Origin: JAYTQG01 sp043746815
GTDB taxonomy: Bacteria > Actinomycetota > Thermoleophilia > Miltoncostaeales > Miltoncostaeaceae
Reading direction: 5' to 3'
Length of the DNA: 64,000 bases
NCBI GenBank assembly: GCA_043746815.1
Contig: JAYTQG010000181.1
Span: 1-64,000 of the forward strand
In this document: piece after piece, positions 59,414 to 64,000 of the stretch
Layout: every line of letters starts with the position of its first letter
How positions within the stretch are numbered: the first letter of the stretch is position 1
Program-made: the position numbers and the translations under genes
Notes under the pieces: model-generated
Databases searched by the model: none
The model's input: only the letters and a program-made list of their open reading frames with translations
What the model was told of the DNA's origin: nothing

Positions 59414-60091
59414 CTACTCGGTCAGGCCGTTCCGGTAGGCGTAGCGGGTAGCTTCGGTCCGGTTCGCAACACCCAACTTCCGGTAGATGTTCGACAGGTG
59501 GAATTTGACCGTTTGCTCGGTGACGAACAACCGGTTCGCGATCTCCAAGTTGGACATACCTTCGGCAACGAGCTTCAGGATCGAGAGTTCCCGCTCCGTC
59601 AGCCCGCTCGCGGCTGCCGCTGATGGCGGCACGCCGATTACGGGTGGGTCGCCGGGACGTCCGCGCGGGTGGTAGACGGTACCTTCGACGACCTGGCGAA
59701 CCGTCGACGGGAGGTCGAGCGGGTTGATCGATTTGACGACGTATCCCGACGCTCCTTTGGCGAGCGCGCGTTCAATGTGTTCAGGGTCGTCGAACATCGA
59801 CAGAATGATGATCTTGAGGTCCGGGTGGTCCTTGCGCAGTCGGCCAAGTGTGGTCAGTCCGTCGCCATTTGGCATCCGGAGGTCCATGATCACGACGTCG
59901 GGCCGCACGCGAGGAACGAGCGCGATCATCTCCTCGCCGGACATTGCTTCACCCACAACCCGAATATCGGGTGCGGTTTCGAGTGCACGCTTGATGCCGT
60001 CCAGCATCAGACGATGGTCGTCGGCAATCGCGACCCGCAAGGGGCGACGGACGGCACGTTCAGCGGTTGGCGGGGCTTCCGGCAGGCTCAT
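59414..60091 (-). CDS. NarL/LuxR-type response regulator
   Basis: 225 residues from ATG 60091. Receiver with VAIADDHRLMLDGIK (acidic DD), phospho-Asp in VVIMDLRMPNGDG and the Lys in GYVVKSIN; C-terminal LuxR HTH with LTERELSILKLVAEGMSNLE and LFVTEQTVKFHLSNIYRKLG. DNA-binding output of a two-component system; the divergent histidine kinase at 62294 is a candidate partner. The start overlaps the glycosyltransferase stop by one base (TGATG). A longer frame to 60184 lies in that gene. Confidence 0.92.
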   Translation of the reverse strand: MSLPEAPPTAERAVRRPLRVAIADDHRLMLDGIKRALETAPDIRVVGEAMSGEEMIALVPRVRPDVVIMDLRMPNGDGLTTLGRLRKDHPDLKIIILSMFDDPEHIERALAKGASGYVVKSINPLDLPSTVRQVVEGTVYHPRGRPGDPPVIGVPPSAAAASGLTERELSILKLVAEGMSNLEIANRLFVTEQTVKFHLSNIYRKLGVANRTEATRYAYRNGLTE

Positions 60092-61782
60092 CAAGGCCTC
60101 GATGCTTGGGAACGAATCTTCCTCACGGTAGCGGAGGGCGCGGGGTTCGCATCGCGGGCAGGTCCGGTGGAACCCAAATCCCAAAGGGTTACCCCCGGTC
60201 CGAGGCTCGCTGGGACGCAGTAGATCGGGCGTGCGTGCCGCCGAATACCTCGGTAGAAGGCGACTTCGCGGGGGTAGGCGCGGGGCGCCGCGCGGACCCG
60301 GCGCTCGATATCACTACTCGTCAGGACCCAGCGCACCCGGTACCGGTGCAAGAGCGCGAGGGAGCGCTTTGGGTCTGGAGTAGTGCCGGGCTGTGGCGTT
60401 TGGAGGCGTATCAGTCGAAGCCAGTGCACGGCGTGCCCAGCGGCGATGAGTTTCTGCCCAGTGACACGATCCACCAGCGGGGGCCCGAGCGGATCGACGG
60501 CGATCCGTGCTCCTCGCGGGACCACGCCTTCGATGACGGGGACGACGTCCAGACGACGATCCCGCTGTTCGTAGTCCGACAGCAGGGTCGCGGAGCTGAG
60601 CGCCGCGGGAACGAGGACCGCGAGTCCGAGGGCACCTGCCGTAAGGGTCGAGGGAAGGCGAATCCGGACGGCGAGTTCGTCGGCGACCTCCACCGCTGCC
60701 CGAGCGCCGAGCACGACAAGTACTGGGATGATCGGCAAGAGGTACCGATCGAAGTGGGCGCTCCATGCCGACACGTAGGCGAAATAGAGGACCGCGTACG
60801 GCGCGAGTACGAGGTCAAAGGAACGTCGCCGATACGCCGCGAGGCCCAGGCCGACGGCGGCAAGGACGAGCATCCCGGTGCCGATCGAACCGGAAAGGAT
60901 CGGTTGCAGGTTGTAGCGCCAGCCGGGCCCGGCGTCCTCGAAGCCCAACCACCCATTCGCAACAATCCTGTTCTGGCGAGCGAAGTCACTGACAAAGCGG
61001 ACCGCATCGAGGAGGGCATACGGAGTGCCGACGAGAAACGCTCCAAACCAACACGCCGACGTCGTGAGTGCCGATCGCCAGGCGCCCGACGGTCCTTCGG
61101 GGCTGCGCCTTGCGAGAACGAAAGCGGTACCGACCAGTGGAAGGACGGCTACCCCGGCGTTGTACTTCGCGGATGTCGCAAGGCCGATGAGCGCTGCGGC
61201 CCACAGGAGATTGCGGCGCGCCGAGGTTTCGGCGGCGATGACAAGTTGCCAAAGGCCGAGGGTAAGCAGCGCGACCATTGTCATATCGGTGACGGCGAGA
61301 TGGCTGTAGCCGACCGCGATGGGAGCGACCGCCATCATGCCGCCCGCGAGGAAGCCCGCGGCCAGCCCGGCAATCCGGCGTCCAAGAAGATAGGTCCCGA
61401 TAACCAGTACCAGCCCCGCGACGACGGAAATCGCCCGCCCCGTGAGGATGTAGGGGGTCGGATCGACGGCATATGCCTCTGGCGAGCCGAATCCCACGCC
61501 GCTCGGGACGGAGATGAATGGTGAGAGGGCCCCGACGGTTCCCGCGACCAGGTAGAGGTAAAGGCTCGGGTAAAGGAACCAATGGGGGTTCCCGGTCTCC
61601 CCGGTCAGGATGTTGAGCGACCGCGGAACGACGGTGTTCTCGTCTGGTGAGAGAAGGCCCGGCCCTGGGAGGCCCGCCCGCAGACCAATGAGGCGAAGCC
61701 AAAGCGCCACACCCAGAATGACGGCGAGCCCGGCAAGTTCAAGGCCATGGCCCGAACACGCCGCCGTGAGACGCTGCTTCAC
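60091..61782 (-). CDS. Membrane glycosyltransferase (GT39/PMT-like)
   Basis: 563 residues with about ten to twelve membrane helices. N-terminal extracytoplasmic loop with LLSPDENTVVPRSL (the acidic D/E motif of GT-C enzymes), then HWFLYPSLYLYL. A C-terminal soluble part (about 420-563). GT-C enzymes use lipid-linked sugars to modify proteins or lipids outside the membrane. The acceptor is unknown. It sits between two response-regulator genes, with manB downstream, suggesting envelope glycosylation under two-component control. Confidence 0.8.
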   Translation of the reverse strand: MKQRLTAACSGHGLELAGLAVILGVALWLRLIGLRAGLPGPGLLSPDENTVVPRSLNILTGETGNPHWFLYPSLYLYLVAGTVGALSPFISVPSGVGFGSPEAYAVDPTPYILTGRAISVVAGLVLVIGTYLLGRRIAGLAAGFLAGGMMAVAPIAVGYSHLAVTDMTMVALLTLGLWQLVIAAETSARRNLLWAAALIGLATSAKYNAGVAVLPLVGTAFVLARRSPEGPSGAWRSALTTSACWFGAFLVGTPYALLDAVRFVSDFARQNRIVANGWLGFEDAGPGWRYNLQPILSGSIGTGMLVLAAVGLGLAAYRRRSFDLVLAPYAVLYFAYVSAWSAHFDRYLLPIIPVLVVLGARAAVEVADELAVRIRLPSTLTAGALGLAVLVPAALSSATLLSDYEQRDRRLDVVPVIEGVVPRGARIAVDPLGPPLVDRVTGQKLIAAGHAVHWLRLIRLQTPQPGTTPDPKRSLALLHRYRVRWVLTSSDIERRVRAAPRAYPREVAFYRGIRRHARPIYCVPASLGPGVTLWDLGSTGPARDANPAPSATVRKIRSQASRP

Positions 61783-61817
61783 GCCACTGAGGGTACTCGC
61801 CCGTGCGGCGCTCGGCC

Positions 61818-62192
61818 TTACACGCGCTCGCCTACGGCTGCGGGTCGACTTCTACGGATTGCACTCACAATTTCCGCCGCTGGCACGCCCTTGAGGAGAT
61901 GCTCGACGTCCGCGAGTCCAGTCTCGTCGACGCCATGGTCAACGACTGAGAGGAGGACCGTTCCCGTTCCAGGGCGTCGTCGGCGAAGTTGGCGCAGGGT
62001 CTCGATTCCCCCTTCAGTCGGAAGGCCCGCATCGACCAACACGACGTCCGCGTCGAGCGACTCGGCCAACGCGTGAACTTCTGAGTCATCCCGCGCTTGC
62101 CCAACGACGTCGATATCGGACTCCCGCTCGAGGATCCGGCGGAGCGCGTCACGAAATTGGTCGTGTCCATCCGCGATGAGAACGCGTGTCAA
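61818..62192 (-). CDS. Stand-alone receiver domain protein
   Basis: 124 residues, only a receiver: beta 1 VLIADGHDQFRDALRR (DG where DD is usual), phospho-Asp in VVLVDAGLP, Ser in TVLLSVVD, Lys in HLLKGVP. No output domain. One metal-binding acid seems lost, so phosphorylation may be weak. Diverges from the histidine kinase by about 100 bases and precedes the membrane glycosyltransferase by 35 bases. It may compete for or tune the kinase. Confidence 0.8.
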   Translation of the reverse strand: MTRVLIADGHDQFRDALRRILERESDIDVVGQARDDSEVHALAESLDADVVLVDAGLPTEGGIETLRQLRRRRPGTGTVLLSVVDHGVDETGLADVEHLLKGVPAAEIVSAIRRSRPAAVGERV

Positions 62193-62293
62193 GGGAGAAA
62201 ATGCCTGCTCATTAGACCGAACGTTAGCGCCCGAGACGTGCCGCCATTACTGGTCGGTTTGGTAGTTCTGCCTGGACGCTGTATAGGTCAACC

Positions 62294-63520
62294 ATGAGTA
62301 ATCCCTCCACGAATGGCGACGATCCGGGCGTGCTCGCCCTCAAAGCCGTCGCCGGTCTTGGTCGACGGCCGACCGATGGCGGTCTAAAGGTCCACGACAT
62401 TCTGCGCGCCGTCGTCACCGGCCTTGGAGCCCGGGCGGGCGCGCTGCAGGTGGTGGACGAACGCACCGGGCGTCTCATGCTCGCAGCGGCAGTCAACCTG
62501 CGGACGGGTTCGGATCTGCTCCACAACGTGGCGCCGCTTGAAGGAATCGGCGCGCGGGTGCTTGAAGAGGGCATTGAGGTGTCCGCTGGTGAGGGCACGC
62601 CGAATGCCCTTCCGGAGGCATTCCGGGTTGAGGGACTGACCACCTCGGTGGGCTTTCCGATCCGCGGTCGCCATCGGGTAATGGGGGTCCTCTGGGTCGC
62701 GGCTGGCCTGCCCGTCGACTGCACCGGACTGCCCGGTGACGCGGCCCGCATCGGTGCGGAACGGCTTGGTTGGTGGCTTGAGGAATCGCGCCTCTACCAG
62801 ACACTTGAGCGCGCCATGGGTCAAATTCTTGAGGCCGACGAGCGCATGCTTGGGCGAATTGGCTTGGACATTCACGACGGGCCGACGCAACTGTTGTCCG
62901 TTGCACTGCTCGAGGTCCAGTTGCTCGAGGTCGATCTGAACGCAGCAGAGGGGGAGGGATCGACGCTGCCCGGAGGCCTTCGCCCAGCGCTCGGCCGGAT
63001 CTACGAGACGCTTGGTGGCGCCGTTCACGAAATGCGGGAGCTGATCGGGCAGCTGCGACCGGCCCAGTTCGAAGGGCGCGAGTTGCCGGACATCCTCGGC
63101 GACGCGGTCAGCGCCTTTGAGCAGCGCACTGGCGCCCGGATCTCGTACGACGTCTCGGGTGAGTTTCCGGAGCTTGAGGTCTCAATCTCTCAGCGCATCA
63201 CGCTCTACCGGACCCTTCAAGAAGCGCTGTCGAATGCGCACCGGCATGGGCAGGCGTCGGAGGTAAACGTGGTACTGACCGGCGAACCGGACGGCACCGT
63301 GCTTGAAGTGACCGACAATGGTCGGGGCTTCGATGTCGAGAGCGTTCAGCGTGCCCGGGCCGGTGCTCCCGATGCCCGGTTTGGCATCTTTGGGATGCGC
63401 GACCGGGCGGAACTGCTTGGCGGCAGCTGCGAGATCGTCAGTGAGCGCGGCGTATCGACCAGGATTCGGGTGGCGCTCCCGAGGTGGCGCCCGCAGTCCG
63501 GCTCCCTCCTGATGGCGTGA
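62294..63520 (+). CDS. Cytosolic GAF histidine kinase (HisKA_3)
   Basis: 408 residues without a membrane segment. GAF sensor (about 30-165; GLGARAGALQVVDERTG and VGFPIRGRHRVMGVLWVAAG), HisKA_3 dimerisation with the phospho-His in LDIHDGPTQLL (about 198), and HATPase_c with LQEALSNAHRHG (N box) and VTDNGRGFD (G1), ending GIFGMRDRAELLGG. NarL-class kinase. GAF suggests a soluble or redox signal. Likely partners are the divergent receiver and the LuxR regulator at 59414. Overlaps trpF by GTGA. Confidence 0.92.
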   Translation: MSNPSTNGDDPGVLALKAVAGLGRRPTDGGLKVHDILRAVVTGLGARAGALQVVDERTGRLMLAAAVNLRTGSDLLHNVAPLEGIGARVLEEGIEVSAGEGTPNALPEAFRVEGLTTSVGFPIRGRHRVMGVLWVAAGLPVDCTGLPGDAARIGAERLGWWLEESRLYQTLERAMGQILEADERMLGRIGLDIHDGPTQLLSVALLEVQLLEVDLNAAEGEGSTLPGGLRPALGRIYETLGGAVHEMRELIGQLRPAQFEGRELPDILGDAVSAFEQRTGARISYDVSGEFPELEVSISQRITLYRTLQEALSNAHRHGQASEVNVVLTGEPDGTVLEVTDNGRGFDVESVQRARAGAPDARFGIFGMRDRAELLGGSCEIVSERGVSTRIRVALPRWRPQSGSLLMA

Positions 63521-64000
63521 GTGCGCCGGTGATCGGTGTCAAGATTTGTGGGGTCACCCGGCCGGAGGACGCACACGCGGCGGTGATGTTCGGAGCAAGT
63601 GCCGTCGGAATGATCCTGGCACCGGGAACCCGGCGCACGGTCGGGCTCGCAGCTGGTCGGGCGATCATGGAGGCGGTTCCGGCGCCCGTTTGGCGTGTGG
63701 GCGTCTTCGTTTCGCCCAGTCCGGAGGCGGTTGCGGAGGCGATCGCCGCGTGTGGCCTCACCCACGTCCAGCTGCACGGAATCGTCGATATCGGGGCGCT
63801 TCGGCTGGCTGCCCCCGGCACCACGCTGCTCGAATCGATTCGGGTCGATGGTGCGGAGGCGCTCGCCCGCGCCCGGGTGTCGACCGCTGACCTGGTCCTT
63901 TTGGACGCTGCCGTTCCTGGACAGCACGGCGGAACCGGGACGGTCTTCGACTGGACGATCTTGGAACGGGCGCCGCTCGGGCGTGACTTCATCTTGGCGG
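63517..64000 (+). CDS. trpF: Phosphoribosylanthranilate isomerase (partial, 5' part)
   Basis: 161 codons seen; the gene runs off the window end. TIM-barrel isomerase of tryptophan synthesis. The start GTG 63517 overlaps the kinase stop by GTGA. Motifs: VKICGVTRPEDA (KICG), VGMILAPGTRR (beta 2), VGVFVSPSPEAV, VQLHG, VLLDAAVPGQHGGTGTVFDW and the last visible FILAG. The catalytic Cys and Asp are in place. A complete copy is about 205 residues. Confidence 0.93.
   Translation, partial: MSAPVIGVKICGVTRPEDAHAAVMFGASAVGMILAPGTRRTVGLAAGRAIMEAVPAPVWRVGVFVSPSPEAVAEAIAACGLTHVQLHGIVDIGALRLAAPGTTLLESIRVDGAEALARARVSTADLVLLDAAVPGQHGGTGTVFDWTILERAPLGRDFILA

Overview
The window is GC-rich, densely coded chromosomal DNA, most likely from an actinomycetote outside the model genera (a Thermoleophilia- or Rubrobacteria-like lineage is my best guess). 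The reasons are the order smc-ftsY-ffh-rpsP-khpA-rimM-trmD-rplS-rnhB-yraN-comM-dprA, a fused PafB/PafC regulator, a GarA-like FHA gene beside an FtsR-type MerR gene, a futalosine-pathway enzyme, and a short single-motif RsiG-like protein of the kind known from Rubrobacter. GTG and TTG starts and four-base stop/start overlaps are common.

Layout: 1-5.6 kb holds the end of recN, a dihydrofolate-reductase-like gene and a 1.6-kb tandem duplication of exported glycine-rich/collagen-like proteins, including leader and terminator. 5.7-11.2 kb holds pyrG, a peptidase, a Nudix gene, tRNA-Pro, pgsA and the RsiG-like/FHA/FtsR trio. 11.2-15.4 kb is mostly minus strand: an exported coiled-coil protein, an M32 carboxypeptidase, and an ECF sigma/membrane regulator/lipoprotein operon. 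15.5-21.3 kb is a class I aldolase, rpe and a complete riboflavin operon (ribD, ribE, ribBA, ribH). 21.2-23.2 kb carries alkylation repair (ogt, adaA-alkA).

23.3-27.3 kb is an accessory defence island between two hairpins. It has a compact minus-strand operon coding for a TIR-like protein, a caspase-like protease and a free-standing SLOG-type protein, and a divergent AbiE-type toxin-antitoxin pair with a visible operator. TIR plus caspase resembles type IV Thoeris. A separate SLOG gene in the same operon is the feature most likely to be new.

27.3-46.2 kb is a long housekeeping block (rpmB, recG, rsmD, coaD, a SepIVA/DivIVA-like gene, yceD, rpmF, plsX, acpP, rnc, smc, ftsY, ffh, ribosomal and tRNA/rRNA modification genes, rnhB, yraN, comM, dprA). 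Two of its genes (plsX, rnhB), and rpe earlier, have no ATG, GTG or TTG start ahead of their conserved N-termini. 46.2-55 kb has PafBC, a nuclease, a UbiA prenyltransferase, two small regulators, a 2Fe-2S ferredoxin and mqnE. 55-62.2 kb is a continuous minus-strand run: receiver, membrane glycosyltransferase, LuxR-type response regulator, corA, HIT, manB and an ABC exporter whose ATPase has lost key motifs. A divergent histidine kinase and the start of trpF close the window.
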